Positions 6,680 to 15,525 of a stretch of DNA of 59,982 nucleotides are shown here, in pieces. Source of the DNA: a virus; IMG/VR virus record IMGVR_UViG_3300048834_000230, positions 1 to 59,982 of that record. One strand, 5' to 3'. Numbering within the stretch: position 1 is the stretch's first letter; every line of letters starts with the position of its first letter. The position numbers and the translations under genes are program-made. Under the pieces are notes generated by a model. The model saw only the letters and a list, made by a program, of their open reading frames with translations. It was not told the origin of the DNA and did not search any database.

Positions 6680-7153
6680 ATGACAACTGCTGTAGAAGTT
6701 GTACCTGCAAAAACAGCTACAAAACCCAAGACGAAGGCTAAGTCTAAGTCAAAAACTAAGAGTAAGGCAAAGCAACCAGCAAAGAAAACAGCTAAGAAGC
6801 CTCTTACTGAAAAGCAAAAGGCTAGTTTGAAGAAATTTAAGTCTGGTAGTGAGCATCACGCCTACAATCGTACAAAAGAATCTGGGGGCTTGTTGACAGA
6901 ACGCCAAACCCAAATTCTACGTTTAGTAGTTCTTGGGTGTTCCGTTCGTGAGATTGCTACACTAACAGAATTGGCAGTCTCAACTGTCGATAATCATAAA
7001 GCTGCTATGATGGGCATTTTGGAATGCCACAAGATTCAATTGCTTGTTCTTCGTGCTATCGAAATGAAGATCATCAAGCCAACTGATACCCTTACTCCTG
7101 CTGAAATGAAGAAGCTTGGGGGTGATTGGAAAGATGGTTGGAACCGTCGATAA
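6680..7153 (+). CDS. LuxR/GerE-type HTH regulator with basic N-terminus
   Basis: Residues 1-50 are an Ala/Lys-rich, intrinsically disordered DNA-binding-like segment. Residues about 74-130 form a LuxR C-terminal HTH (LLTERQTQILRLVVLGCSVREIA, then VSTVDNHKAAMMGIL), which binds DNA as a dimer. No receiver domain is present. The gene follows the PEP-CTERM gene by three bases and is closed by a terminator at 7174-7222. It is a candidate late-gene activator or a regulator of host genes. Confidence 0.82.
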   Translation: MTTAVEVVPAKTATKPKTKAKSKSKTKSKAKQPAKKTAKKPLTEKQKASLKKFKSGSEHHAYNRTKESGGLLTERQTQILRLVVLGCSVREIATLTELAVSTVDNHKAAMMGILECHKIQLLVLRAIEMKIIKPTDTLTPAEMKKLGGDWKDGWNRR

Positions 7154-7173
7154 GAATAGTTGATTCCTTCTAG

Positions 7174-7222
7174 GCAATCCAAGTAGTATACTGAAAGGTA
7201 TCTCTTGGATTGCTTATTTTTT
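7174..7222 (+). terminator. Rho-independent-like terminator
   Basis: Arms GCAATCCAAG (7174-7183) and CTTGGATTGC (7204-7213) are perfectly complementary with a 20-nt loop. TTATTTTTT follows. It separates the 4140-7153 unit from the terminase-region genes. Confidence 0.75.
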
Positions 7223-7234
7223 GGAGTTTAGGAA

Positions 7235-8173
7235 ATGGCGAAGAAGAAAGCCGTAAAAAAATCTGCTAAGCCTGTTAGACCAACAAAGAAAAAAGCACCT
7301 AAGAAGAAAGGGGTATTTAATACCTATGCTAAAGAGGCAAAGGCTAAACCCGTATCTATCAAGAAAGCTGCTAAAAAAATTACCGATCAAGGAGATAAAG
7401 ATTTAGTAGGAAATAATATCTTTACTCTACTGGATATACCTAATCGAAAGAAACTACCAGCTAAAGGTACAGAACTGTCTAAGATTTATAATGTCATTGA
7501 AAAACGTCCTGATGATTACAAATACTTCATTGCCCAAATCAAAGATGGTGTAAGTCTTAATGTTGCTTGTGCTGCTAGTGGTATTTGTTCCCCCCAAGAA
7601 CTAATGACATATCTCCGTAGAGGGGCACAAGATATTAACCGTTATGAAGATAGAGTAGAAGATACTTACTATGCTCGATTATTCAATGATGTTAATAGAA
7701 CAGCCGCAATTAGCATTGGTGAAGTAGAAACAAGTATCAAAGAAGATGATCCTAAGTTCTTCTTACGGAATAGCCCCTTAGCTCGATTGTTTGGGGATGC
7801 TTGGCGTGATGATCCTGCTACAACTAAGAGCATTCAACATACCCATACTGGTAATGTATCTCTTGAAAGTGTTTTAGGTAGCCCATCAGAAGTTAAACAG
7901 ATTGACTCTGATCCTGATACACTTGCTCTTACAGAAGAAGAAAAGCATAATTCTTTAGAAGAATTAGCTGCTGCTGGTCTAATTACTTTGAATGAGGATT
8001 ACTACATAGCTAAACGTATTCAAGCTGGTGAATTACTATCAGATGAAGAAATGGAAGCTATGGAAGATGAAGTTTCTGATGGTTGTGACGGTGTGTTACA
8101 ACTCAATAGTGAAGGTATGCCACTTAGGCTACCTAGCCCCGTTGAAATCGAAGGAGAAATTATAGATGGGTAA
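7235..8173 (+). CDS. Candidate small terminase subunit
   Basis: The N-terminal 50 residues are Lys/Ala-rich. A helical region then resembles the HTH and oligomerisation parts of TerS proteins: DGVSLNVACAASGICSPQELM at about 108-128, followed by a segment with DPKFFLRNSPLARLFGDAWRDD. The C-terminal 80 residues are acidic. Small terminases recognise phage DNA and load the large subunit. The position before the large terminase (9743) supports the call, but two leftward genes intervene and sequence similarity is only structural in kind. It overlaps the next gene by eight bases. Confidence 0.5.
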   Translation: MAKKKAVKKSAKPVRPTKKKAPKKKGVFNTYAKEAKAKPVSIKKAAKKITDQGDKDLVGNNIFTLLDIPNRKKLPAKGTELSKIYNVIEKRPDDYKYFIAQIKDGVSLNVACAASGICSPQELMTYLRRGAQDINRYEDRVEDTYYARLFNDVNRTAAISIGEVETSIKEDDPKFFLRNSPLARLFGDAWRDDPATTKSIQHTHTGNVSLESVLGSPSEVKQIDSDPDTLALTEEEKHNSLEELAAAGLITLNEDYYIAKRIQAGELLSDEEMEAMEDEVSDGCDGVLQLNSEGMPLRLPSPVEIEGEIIDG

Positions 8174-8612
8174 AAGTAATGCTGATCTTGAGAAAGAAGT
8201 ATCTAGTCTTTCTGCAAAGTTGAAAGAACTAGAAGGTAAGTATAATCAAGAAGCAGATAAAGCTATCAAGGCTGAAACGGCTCTCTCTGAATTGCAAGCA
8301 AAGCACAACGATCTTCTTAGTGACTCTAGTAAGTCTGAAGTTGATATTAAGACTTTGAACGATCAGATTCGTGTCTTGGAAGATAAGATTAGCCGTATGA
8401 AAGAGGCTGGTGCTATGAGCCAGCCGGTAAGCCCTGGTGAACTAGCCATGCTTACCATTATGATGCTTGGACATACTAAGAACAGCTTGGGCATCTATAC
8501 AGGAAATGAGGCTGAATTTAACCTTCAGACTGTTAAGGCTATTCCTATGGCGGCTAGAGGGGTCCATGAACTCCTAAAAGTTCTTCAAGAAGGTGTTGAC
8601 TCCCAAGTATAG
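8166..8612 (+). CDS. Coiled-coil protein, 148 aa
   Basis: Residues 2-85 are a continuous heptad-like coiled coil (LEKEVSSLSAKLKELEGKYN). A helical C-terminal domain follows (PGELAMLTIMMLGHTKN). No family is recognised. Its position next to the TerS candidate and in front of a strong terminator suggests a packaging or scaffold accessory role, but this is only context. Confidence 0.65.
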   Translation: MGKSNADLEKEVSSLSAKLKELEGKYNQEADKAIKAETALSELQAKHNDLLSDSSKSEVDIKTLNDQIRVLEDKISRMKEAGAMSQPVSPGELAMLTIMMLGHTKNSLGIYTGNEAEFNLQTVKAIPMAARGVHELLKVLQEGVDSQV

Positions 8613-8670
8613 ATAATCTATTCTTGGAATTGATTTGGCAGTACGGCAAGAATTGGGCTGGTTTTGCAAA

Positions 8671-8709
8671 CCCCCTAGGAACTTAATTGATCCTAGGGGG
8701 TGTTTTTTT
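8671..8709. terminator. Strong intrinsic terminator
   Basis: Perfect 10-bp arms CCCCCTAGGA (8671-8680) and TCCTAGGGGG (8691-8700) are followed by TGTTTTTTT on the plus strand. It ends the 7235-8612 unit and lies at the tail of the leftward gene 8708-9031. On the minus strand only a TTTG follows, so it acts mainly rightward. Confidence 0.9.
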
Positions 8710-9031
8710 AGGTAGACCCAATGAAATAAACTGTTCTTGCAGCAGCTTCAGATGATCCAGAAACGATTCTTAGATTACAACAAGGGAAACACTCATCTGG
8801 AATCCGAGTAGCCTTACCATCGACTACAGGGATGGTGATAGTGTCTCCTGCATCGTCGTAAACATCTGCCCAATCTGCATTAGGATGAGCCTTAATCTGT
8901 GGTGTTACTACAGTTCCAGTAAATGCCGCTGGAAATTGTAGCATTCCAAAAACACTATCAGTAATTTCTAATCCATTACTGGTAGTTGTATCAATTGCAA
9001 TAGTCAATGTCTCTCTTCGGATAGCTCTCAT
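8708..9031 (-). CDS. Putative virion-associated beta protein, 107 aa
   Basis: The product is beta-rich (TLTIAIDTTTSNGLEITDSVFG) and resembles small phage decoration or head-fibre proteins in composition. No domain can be named. The RBS AGGAG lies in the end of the LamG gene upstream, three bases separate the genes, and both run against the surrounding late genes. Confidence 0.55.
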   Translation of the reverse strand: MRAIRRETLTIAIDTTTSNGLEITDSVFGMLQFPAAFTGTVVTPQIKAHPNADWADVYDDAGDTITIPVVDGKATRIPDECFPCCNLRIVSGSSEAAARTVYFIGST

Positions 9032-9034
9032 TTG

Positions 9035-9697
9035 TTATCTCCTAGGAATGTTGAGTTGCTGAAAAGCAAATCTCTTTGTAGGTACAAAATTCATTTCATT
9101 AGCTAGTGTTAAAGCATTATCTGATTCATCAGAATCAAAAACTTTAATACCACAAATACTACCGGGTAGGTAATTTGTATTACGTCTTCCAAATACAGTA
9201 AGAGCAAATGTTCCTGGTAATGATTGACCCCCTTCAGAGGATTCTACTCCATTTATAAAAACTCTACAGATATTACCGGCTGTTCTGGTTACAAGGATAT
9301 GATACCACGTATCTACAAGAAGAGTGTCAACTAAATCCCATCCCAAAGTTGTTGTACTTGTTGATGTTACACTAATAACGGTTATACCATTAACAAAAAT
9401 TCGTGAATTAGCTGTAGATGTTGTACCAGCTAATCCTGTATTAGCAATTACACTTGTTTTGAAAAACATACCTATAGAAAAAGCATTACCCGATGAAAAG
9501 CTAATTGATGCTAATGCTGCATCAAGAAATTGACTTGTACCATTTAGTAAGAAAGCATAAGGGTATAACCCCCCTGGCCCTGTAGTACGCAAACTAGAAG
9601 TATTAGTACCCCCTGTAACTATATTTGTACCAACAGTAGCTAATATGCTAGTATTAGCAGCATTGTCATCGCATTTCCAATGGTGTAATAATCCCAT
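9035..9697 (-). CDS. LamG/concanavalin-A-like lectin-fold protein
   Basis: The 220-aa product has the hallmarks of a LamG jelly-roll: LLHHWKCDDNAANTS at the start, then FLLNGTSQFLDA, FSIGMFFKT, WYHILVTRTAGNICRVFINGV and the closing GSICGIKVFDSD strand. Such domains bind glycans and occur on phage tails and capsids. It has no signal peptide, so surface display on the virion is likely. With 8708-9031 it forms a leftward pair inserted between the TerS candidate and TerL. Confidence 0.75.
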   Translation of the reverse strand: MGLLHHWKCDDNAANTSILATVGTNIVTGGTNTSSLRTTGPGGLYPYAFLLNGTSQFLDAALASISFSSGNAFSIGMFFKTSVIANTGLAGTTSTANSRIFVNGITVISVTSTSTTTLGWDLVDTLLVDTWYHILVTRTAGNICRVFINGVESSEGGQSLPGTFALTVFGRRNTNYLPGSICGIKVFDSDESDNALTLANEMNFVPTKRFAFQQLNIPRR

Positions 9698-9742
9698 AAC
9701 CTAACCCCAACATGTTTTTTTCTGGGAAGAGAGATACTGATA

Positions 9743-12190
9743 ATGAACACAAATTTCCTTCAATGGTCAAGATATATTCCTAAATTGACCGTAGATGGTA
9801 AGCCATATAGGCCCCATCCCAAGCAAAGAGCCTTTCTAATGATACCCCATAGAGAGGCTTTAATGTGTGGTGGTGCTGGTTCTGGGAAATCGGATGCTAT
9901 TCTAATGGCAGCTTGTCAGTATCTCCATAAACCTAATTATAATGCCCTAATTTTGAGAAGGGCTATCTCTGAATCTAAGCTTTCTAGTGCTATTTATGAT
10001 CGTGCTCAACAATGGTTTTGGCCTTTCATCCAAACAGGTGAAGTAAAATGGAATAAAGGAGAGCATAGCTTTCAATTCCCATCAGGAGCTAGATTAACCA
10101 TTTCATTTTTGAGAACCGAACTCGATCATATGCGGTATCAGTGTTTTCATCCTAATACAGAATTACTAACAATATCAGGCTGGAAGAATATCAAAGATAT
10201 TGTATTAGGAGAACTAGTAGCTTCTATGAATCCTGAAACACGGGTTATGGAGTATAAACCTGTAACCAAATTACATAAATACCACTATCAAGGGGATATG
10301 TACAGTAAAGATTCAAGAGAAGTAGGTTTTTGTGTGACTCCTAACCATGAGGTTTGGTTTAGTACACAACGTAGTAATAAGCTGAAAAAATCTCGGATTG
10401 ATGCTTTACCGGCTGTTGCAAAATTACCGCAAGTTTGTCTATGGACTGGTGTTGATCCTGTAGGAAAGGTATTTACTTCAGATGGTAATAATGGCAAGTC
10501 TATTGAATTTAATCCTAAAGTTTGGGCTGAATTTTTAGGCTGGTGGATTGCTGAAGGTAATTGTGATTTAGATAAATGGGCGGTAGTTGTAACCCAAGTA
10601 AAGAAAAGTGGTAGAAAAGAACTAAAGAAACTTTATGCCAAGATAAATACTAATAAGTACATTGATGCTAAACGATTCATATTCAACAATAAAAGTCTTG
10701 TACTGTGGTTACATGAGAATTGTGGTAAAGGAGCTAAAAATAAACATTTACCTCAAGAAGTGAAACAATGGTCTAGTGCTTATTTGGAAATTTTATTGAA
10801 AGCATTAGTAAAAGGGGATGGTACTTGGAAATCTTCTACTAATGGTGTTTTTGTAACTAGTTCAAAACAATTAGCTGAAGATGTTTCTGAAATAGCTGTT
10901 AAATGCGGTTATAGACCAACAACAAAACCCTACACCATGATTGGTTTTGGTAAAGAAACTCCTGGTTGGCGAGTGTCTTTAACGAAATTAGATCGTGATA
11001 CTCTGATTAAAAACTCTACAGTTAAGGAAACAAAGTCACAAACTCTACAGCAAATTCCTTATTCTGGTGATGTTCATTGTGTGACTGTACCCCCTCATCA
11101 TACAGTTCTAACTCGATATAACGGTAAAGTCGTATGGATGGGGCAGTCAACAGAATTTGACTTTATCGGCCTAGAAGAATTGACCACTTTTGAAGATTTC
11201 CAGTACACGTTTATGTTCCGGTCACTACGACAAGTAACTGGATCAGATATTCCCTTGCGTATGCGTTCTAGCACGAATCCGATTGGTCCTGGTGTTGATT
11301 GGGTTAGACGTAGATTTCGTATTACTTGGGATGATGAATTAGGAACTTGGGTAGGGAAGCATCCGTATCGTAAAATTCTACAGGCATTTTACAAAGATAA
11401 TCCCTCACTTGATCCTAGTTATATCTATTCTTTGAATGAAATGGACCCTGTTACACGTACTCAAATGCGTGATGGTGATTGGTCTACAAATCAATACAGC
11501 CGATTCAAACCTGAAAACTTTGATGATCGTTATGAAACTAGGGGACAGTATTTCAGTGCATTGAAATCAAGAAAAACTTGGCACAAAGATACAGTTGAGA
11601 TTTTCTTTACGGTTGATCCTGCTGGTACACAACGAAGTCTCCCTGGTGGTTTAAGCCTACATAAGAACAAAGGGCCAGCTTGGTCTGTGGTCTGTATCTG
11701 GGCTAAAACGTCAGATAATTACTTGCTGCTTTTGGACATGATTCGCAAACAATGCGAAATTCCAGAACTTTTGCAACGGCTGGTTTATGCTAGTCAAGTC
11801 TACAAACCCCTCAAAATTATCGCAGAAAGAAACGGTTTGGGACTTGGGGTAACTCAAGTCGGTGCGTCTTTAGGACTCCCTATTGACGAAATCTATACTT
11901 CTGTGGATAAAGTTAAGAACGCAACTAATGCTTTGTTCCGTGCATCCAAGGGTATGATACTCTTACCCGATGATGCTCCTTGGTTAGATGACTTTGAAAA
12001 TGAAGTCTTAACTTGGATGGGTGCCCCCAACGAAACAGATGACATTGTTGATAATGTTTCCAATGCTGCAAACTATGTCCAACAGTGTGTTGGTGGTGAC
12101 GAGAGACAATACTACGAAGATGTATATGACTCACCACTTGCAAGAGGGCATTGGAACAACGGACTTGCTCTACCAAATTACGAATACTAG
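9743..12190 (+). CDS. terL: Large terminase (TerL), interrupted by an intein
   Basis: TerL pumps DNA into the prohead and cuts it. Walker A is GGAGSGKS (residues 43-50). After intein removal, YQ joins STEFDFIGLEEL, the Walker B region, with Glu-Glu where Asp-Glu is usual. The nuclease part has FFTVDPAG, IIAERNG and DDIVDNV acidic clusters. The exteins total 480 aa, the normal TerL length. The intein occupies residues 134-468. The gene starts after the leftward lectin pair, with a purine-rich RBS overlapping a TTTCTGGGAAGA element. Confidence 0.95.
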   Translation: MNTNFLQWSRYIPKLTVDGKPYRPHPKQRAFLMIPHREALMCGGAGSGKSDAILMAACQYLHKPNYNALILRRAISESKLSSAIYDRAQQWFWPFIQTGEVKWNKGEHSFQFPSGARLTISFLRTELDHMRYQCFHPNTELLTISGWKNIKDIVLGELVASMNPETRVMEYKPVTKLHKYHYQGDMYSKDSREVGFCVTPNHEVWFSTQRSNKLKKSRIDALPAVAKLPQVCLWTGVDPVGKVFTSDGNNGKSIEFNPKVWAEFLGWWIAEGNCDLDKWAVVVTQVKKSGRKELKKLYAKINTNKYIDAKRFIFNNKSLVLWLHENCGKGAKNKHLPQEVKQWSSAYLEILLKALVKGDGTWKSSTNGVFVTSSKQLAEDVSEIAVKCGYRPTTKPYTMIGFGKETPGWRVSLTKLDRDTLIKNSTVKETKSQTLQQIPYSGDVHCVTVPPHHTVLTRYNGKVVWMGQSTEFDFIGLEELTTFEDFQYTFMFRSLRQVTGSDIPLRMRSSTNPIGPGVDWVRRRFRITWDDELGTWVGKHPYRKILQAFYKDNPSLDPSYIYSLNEMDPVTRTQMRDGDWSTNQYSRFKPENFDDRYETRGQYFSALKSRKTWHKDTVEIFFTVDPAGTQRSLPGGLSLHKNKGPAWSVVCIWAKTSDNYLLLLDMIRKQCEIPELLQRLVYASQVYKPLKIIAERNGLGLGVTQVGASLGLPIDEIYTSVDKVKNATNALFRASKGMILLPDDAPWLDDFENEVLTWMGAPNETDDIVDNVSNAANYVQQCVGGDERQYYEDVYDSPLARGHWNNGLALPNYEY
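10142..11146 (+). other. Intein with LAGLIDADG endonuclease inside TerL
   Basis: The intein starts at Cys134 (CFHPNTELLTISGW, block A). Block B-like CVTPNHEVWF comes next. The LAGLIDADG motifs follow in FLGWWIAEGNC and LLKALVKGDGTW. The C-terminal blocks are VHCVTVPPHHTVLTRYNGK (block F) and VVWMGQ followed by Ser (+1). The last intein residue is Gln and the penultimate is Gly, rather than the usual His-Asn, so the C-terminal cleavage chemistry is atypical. It sits right before Walker B, a conserved site that homing elements favour. Confidence 0.93.
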
Positions 12191-12309
12191 GAGACTCAAC
12201 ATAGCAAACAGAATTTAACTCGTTCTTTCTCAGCCTACAGTTGGTAACAACCATTTCTAAAACCCTGAAGTATTATAAATACTTAAATAGGTATAGGCAG
12301 AGTATTATT

Positions 12310-12329
12310 TATATATATATATATATATA
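12310..12329. repeat. (TA)10 microsatellite
   Basis: Twenty bases of alternating TA lie in the 239-bp gap after terL, which also holds an AAGTAT/ATACTT dyad. No gene is visible in this gap. It may be a promoter or DNA-unwinding stretch, or simply a mutable spacer. Confidence 0.9.
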
Positions 12330-12382
12330 GTAGATTCACCCTAATATATTTACCCTAATAGGGAATCTATGTTTTGGAAGTA

Positions 12383-12415
12383 TTTGTTATAACCCCGCCA
12401 ATCGTGAAATTATCT
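12383..12415. repeat. Imperfect direct repeat, left copy flanking the DUF6527-like gene
   Basis: TTTGTTATAACCCCG is followed by a variable 3-4 bases and then TCGTGAAATTATCT (12402-12415). The same arrangement recurs at 12703-12735 on the other side of the 12430-12714 gene. Confidence 0.85.
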
Positions 12416-12429
12416 CAAAGAGACTTTTT

Positions 12430-12714
12430 ATGAACATTCGAGCTAAAAGAGTGACTAATGAAGATTACCTAATAGACCCTGGTAACTTCGCAATTCGTTT
12501 TTTAGATGATGAACCACAAGGTATGATTTACGTTTGCCCCTGTGGTTGTAAGCGGCAAGGATACTTACCTTTTAAAAACGCCCAATACACTACAGAGAAT
12601 GGCCCTAGTTGGGAATTTGATGGAAACCTGGACTTTCCTACACTTCAGCCATCTATTTTAGATAAAGCCTGTAAATGGCACGGATGGCTTAGAAATGGCC
12701 TTTTTGTTACATAA
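12430..12714 (+). CDS. DUF6527-like small metal-binding protein
   Basis: The pattern CPCGCKRQGYLPF followed by WEFDGNLDFPTLQPSIL and CKWHGWLRNGLF matches the phage branch of the DUF6527 family as I remember it. The Cys and His residues probably bind a metal. Bacterial relatives occur in ubiquitin-like conjugation operons, but the phage role is unknown. The gene sits between TerL and the head genes and is framed by 33-bp imperfect direct repeats, the right one covering its stop codon. That is consistent with a mobile or duplicated cassette. Confidence 0.7.
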   Translation: MNIRAKRVTNEDYLIDPGNFAIRFLDDEPQGMIYVCPCGCKRQGYLPFKNAQYTTENGPSWEFDGNLDFPTLQPSILDKACKWHGWLRNGLFVT

Positions 12715-12735
12715 CCCCCGTTCGTGAAATTATCT
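12703..12735. repeat. Imperfect direct repeat, right copy flanking the DUF6527-like gene
   Basis: TTTGTTACATAACCCCCG is followed by TTCGTGAAATTATCT. The shared 14-mer TCGTGAAATTATCT is at 12722-12735. The copy includes the last codons and stop of the enclosed gene. Confidence 0.85.
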
Positions 12736-12816
12736 ATTTCCGGCTTCTCTTGTCTTTCTCCCAGAAAAAATCTAAATTACCAAGGAACTTAATTTCTCAT
12801 ATATGAGGGTAGTAAT

Positions 12817-14166
12817 ATGGCACTAGACCATGATGGACTGTTCAAAGTAATTGGTAAGTACGTCAAAGCTATTAACATTTGGATGACTTATGTAACTGCT
12901 TTGAATACGTCAAAGGGAGAAATCTTTACAGTCTTAGAAGAAGAAAACTTAGAAGATTACTACAAATCGGTGCCGGATCAATTTGCAGGCTTTCAATCTA
13001 CTATTACGAACTGGATTAGTTCTGTAATTTTGAACACAAGGGATATCCTGTTAGATCGTGATTACGTGATTGATGAGTTATCCATCTATAACTTTCAAGT
13101 TACAGATGTTCTCAATGGTCTATATGACTACATGATAGATAATGCTGAAACAATCAAATCATCTGTTGTAACCCTCGATACAAATGATGTTGATAAAGCA
13201 GCTAGTGAGAGTCTTATATCTATTAATGATGATCCTCAATATCCTATTCTGTTTTGTTCACGTACTTTGGATGGGGTAAATTCACCGGGTAACAATGTTG
13301 CTGCTCATTTACGGTATGACGGCATTGAATCTCAATTAGCTCGATCATGTAAAGTTACTGCTGAATTAATTGATAATTCAGTTGTTGGTTCTGAAATAGC
13401 TCAACTTTATACAGGTGTTACTGCTGTTGAGCCTTATCAACTTCAATCTGAAACACCTGGAAATGGTCCTGCTATTACTTGTGTAGAAGGAACTAATAAC
13501 TTAGTAGCTAATCACTACAACTTTAATTCTTGGTCTGGTGACTCTCCTGATGGCTGGTCTGTATCTGGTACAATCACTACTGATTATGTAGATGGTTCTG
13601 CTGGTAATGGTACAGGACCTTTAAGAATTAAAACCCAAGGTGTTTATGCACTTCAAAAAATAAGTAATTTAGAGCATCACAAGCTTTATTATTTAGGATT
13701 GTTTGCATCTATTAATAGTTCTCCTGGTGGTGGCAACAATGTTATTGGTATTAAGCTACGAACTAATGCCGATGCTACTATTGTTTCACAAACAACCGTT
13801 ACTTTAGATACTGCTTCAACAGAAGATGGAGTTGCATATACATTTTTCAGATTGCCAGCTACGGTAGATTTGAATGATGTTTATGTAGAAGTTGAATATG
13901 TAACAGAAGCATCTAGTGCGGATATCATTGACATAAACAAAGTAGTGCTTACTCCTGCTGTTTATTGGAATGGTTTAGGCTGGGCATATTGGGTGCTGAA
14001 TCACACTAGTTCAATTAAGACTTATGCAGCATTAGGACATAAGACTGATATTGTGATAGCGAACAATGATGCTGGTCTTTTCCAAACCTTCTTTAGAAAA
14101 GCATACGCTATTCAGTTACCATCAGCCGATTCACCTTCAATTGATGACACTCTTGCTAGTGCATAA
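12817..14166 (+). CDS. Virion structural protein with carbohydrate-binding-like jelly-roll
   Basis: Residues 1-110 are helical (FKVIGKYVKAINIWMTYVTA). Residues about 225-390 resemble a CBM4/9- or discoidin-type beta sandwich (NLVANHYNFNSWSGDSPDGW, then LYYLGLFASINS and VYVEVEYVTEAS). The order of a helical attachment domain followed by a glycan-binding sandwich suits a head- or neck-associated adhesin. The position between terL and the capsid genes supports a virion role. The precise function is not identified. Confidence 0.55.
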   Translation: MALDHDGLFKVIGKYVKAINIWMTYVTALNTSKGEIFTVLEEENLEDYYKSVPDQFAGFQSTITNWISSVILNTRDILLDRDYVIDELSIYNFQVTDVLNGLYDYMIDNAETIKSSVVTLDTNDVDKAASESLISINDDPQYPILFCSRTLDGVNSPGNNVAAHLRYDGIESQLARSCKVTAELIDNSVVGSEIAQLYTGVTAVEPYQLQSETPGNGPAITCVEGTNNLVANHYNFNSWSGDSPDGWSVSGTITTDYVDGSAGNGTGPLRIKTQGVYALQKISNLEHHKLYYLGLFASINSSPGGGNNVIGIKLRTNADATIVSQTTVTLDTASTEDGVAYTFFRLPATVDLNDVYVEVEYVTEASSADIIDINKVVLTPAVYWNGLGWAYWVLNHTSSIKTYAALGHKTDIVIANNDAGLFQTFFRKAYAIQLPSADSPSIDDTLASA

Positions 14167-14176
14167 GGAATAAACA

Positions 14177-15484
14177 ATGCCAGCTACAATGCAGCGTATT
14201 CGTAAGAAGATTCTCACTCCTGGTCGCCATAATGCTGTGAAGAATGGTTCGTCAAGGGAACTTGATGACATTCCTTTGGAGCGTATGAAACATTGGGTGG
14301 ATAGTTTTAATCAAATGAAAACTGAATTAGGATATAAACTTCCTAATCCATCGGTTCATTATGATAAGAAGGGTATTCCACCTAGGCCAGTTATTGAGAC
14401 TGAATCCGGTGAACTTATTGATCCCCGTACAGGTAAGCCTACTCCTTGGGACTCTAATCTCAATCTAGGGTTTTGGGATAAGCTTTATATTGAAGATGGT
14501 GCCTTGTGGGGTGAAGTTGAAGCTCCTGGTTCACTTGATGATCCTAATACACCAGCAGGTAAGTTAGGCACTACCATTAAGGAAACATCTATCGGTGCTG
14601 CTAAGACTTATACCGATGGAACGGGTAAGGAATGGAAGGATGTTTTGGTACATGTCGCCTCTTGCGTTCATGCGGTAGAGCCAAATCAGGAAAATTTTAT
14701 CCCTATGACAGAGGGAGAATTTTCGCTTATGTCCATGTCATCTTTAATTCCTGATAATGGGACAAATAACGGGAATTTCAGCCAAAAAAGCACTGGTGAA
14801 GAGTCATCAGTGACAATTAACCCTACTGATCCGAAAGAGGCTATTCAGCTTTTACGAAAAATTCCTATTGACCTTCCCGACGATACCTCTCAAGATAATT
14901 TCATAGAACGGCTAGTAATAGCCTTGAAGCAATGGGATGCGGACCAAAAAAATCAAGAAGAACAATTGGCCCCAAAGAATCCCAAACCTGCTAATCCGAA
15001 CAAACAACCCAAAGAAACCACTGAAAAAACAGGTGTTGTTACTATGAGTACCCAAACCGAAACAAAAAATGACGATCTGGTTTTGGAAATGACCATGAGC
15101 AGTATTCAGAAGGAGACTCGCAAAACTTTGCGTTCTCGTTTGGATGCCATCGTTAAAGCCGGTGCTTTGAAGAAAGAACAAGCTGAAGCACTCTTCCCGA
15201 ACTTGGATATGCTTACCATGTCGGTTGATGATTTCAATCGTGAAACTAAGGAATGGAAGAAGCCATCTTATGAAATTGCCTTAGATGCAATTGAGGCTGT
15301 TCTTACCAATGTTTCTATTGCAAAAGAGGGTATGACTACTCTTTCTCAAGAACTAACCCAAGGCTATCAGCCTGATGGGGCTGCTGTACATACCTTGGAT
15401 GATCTTGTACCCAAGAGTGAAGAGGGTGAAGTTCAAGCTGCTGAATCTGCATTTATGAAGGGTATGAAATCAGTTAGTGCTTAA
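14177..15484 (+). CDS. Putative prohead protease-scaffold protein
   Basis: Residues 1-185 contain a beta-rich part with GFWDKLYIEDGALWGEVEAP and VASCVHAVEPNQENFIPM, resembling Mu I-type prohead proteases. The C-terminal 230 residues are charged, Gln-rich and helical (PKNPKPANPNKQPKETTEKT, then LDAIVKAGALKKEQAEALF), typical of a scaffolding domain. Such fusion proteins drive head assembly and self-digest. The catalytic residues cannot be assigned with confidence. The position directly before the decoration and major capsid genes fits. Confidence 0.6.
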   Translation: MPATMQRIRKKILTPGRHNAVKNGSSRELDDIPLERMKHWVDSFNQMKTELGYKLPNPSVHYDKKGIPPRPVIETESGELIDPRTGKPTPWDSNLNLGFWDKLYIEDGALWGEVEAPGSLDDPNTPAGKLGTTIKETSIGAAKTYTDGTGKEWKDVLVHVASCVHAVEPNQENFIPMTEGEFSLMSMSSLIPDNGTNNGNFSQKSTGEESSVTINPTDPKEAIQLLRKIPIDLPDDTSQDNFIERLVIALKQWDADQKNQEEQLAPKNPKPANPNKQPKETTEKTGVVTMSTQTETKNDDLVLEMTMSSIQKETRKTLRSRLDAIVKAGALKKEQAEALFPNLDMLTMSVDDFNRETKEWKKPSYEIALDAIEAVLTNVSIAKEGMTTLSQELTQGYQPDGAAVHTLDDLVPKSEEGEVQAAESAFMKGMKSVSA

Positions 15485-15525
15485 TCCCTAATACAATTTA
15501 GGGTACTCATACAAGGAGTTTTACG

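Noticed and set aside
11925-12254. Minus-strand 109-aa frame over the terL end
   Set aside because: It is rich in His and Cys shadow codons, has no RBS, and lies antisense to conserved TerL nuclease motifs.
12308-12331. (TA)n tract as replication origin
   Set aside because: No iterons or initiator sites lie next to it. The divergent region at 1085-1832 is a better candidate.
15486-15505. CCCTAA/TTAGGG hairpin as terminator
   Set aside because: It has only 6-bp arms and no T-run, and lies just before an RBS. Strong capsid expression would be harmed.
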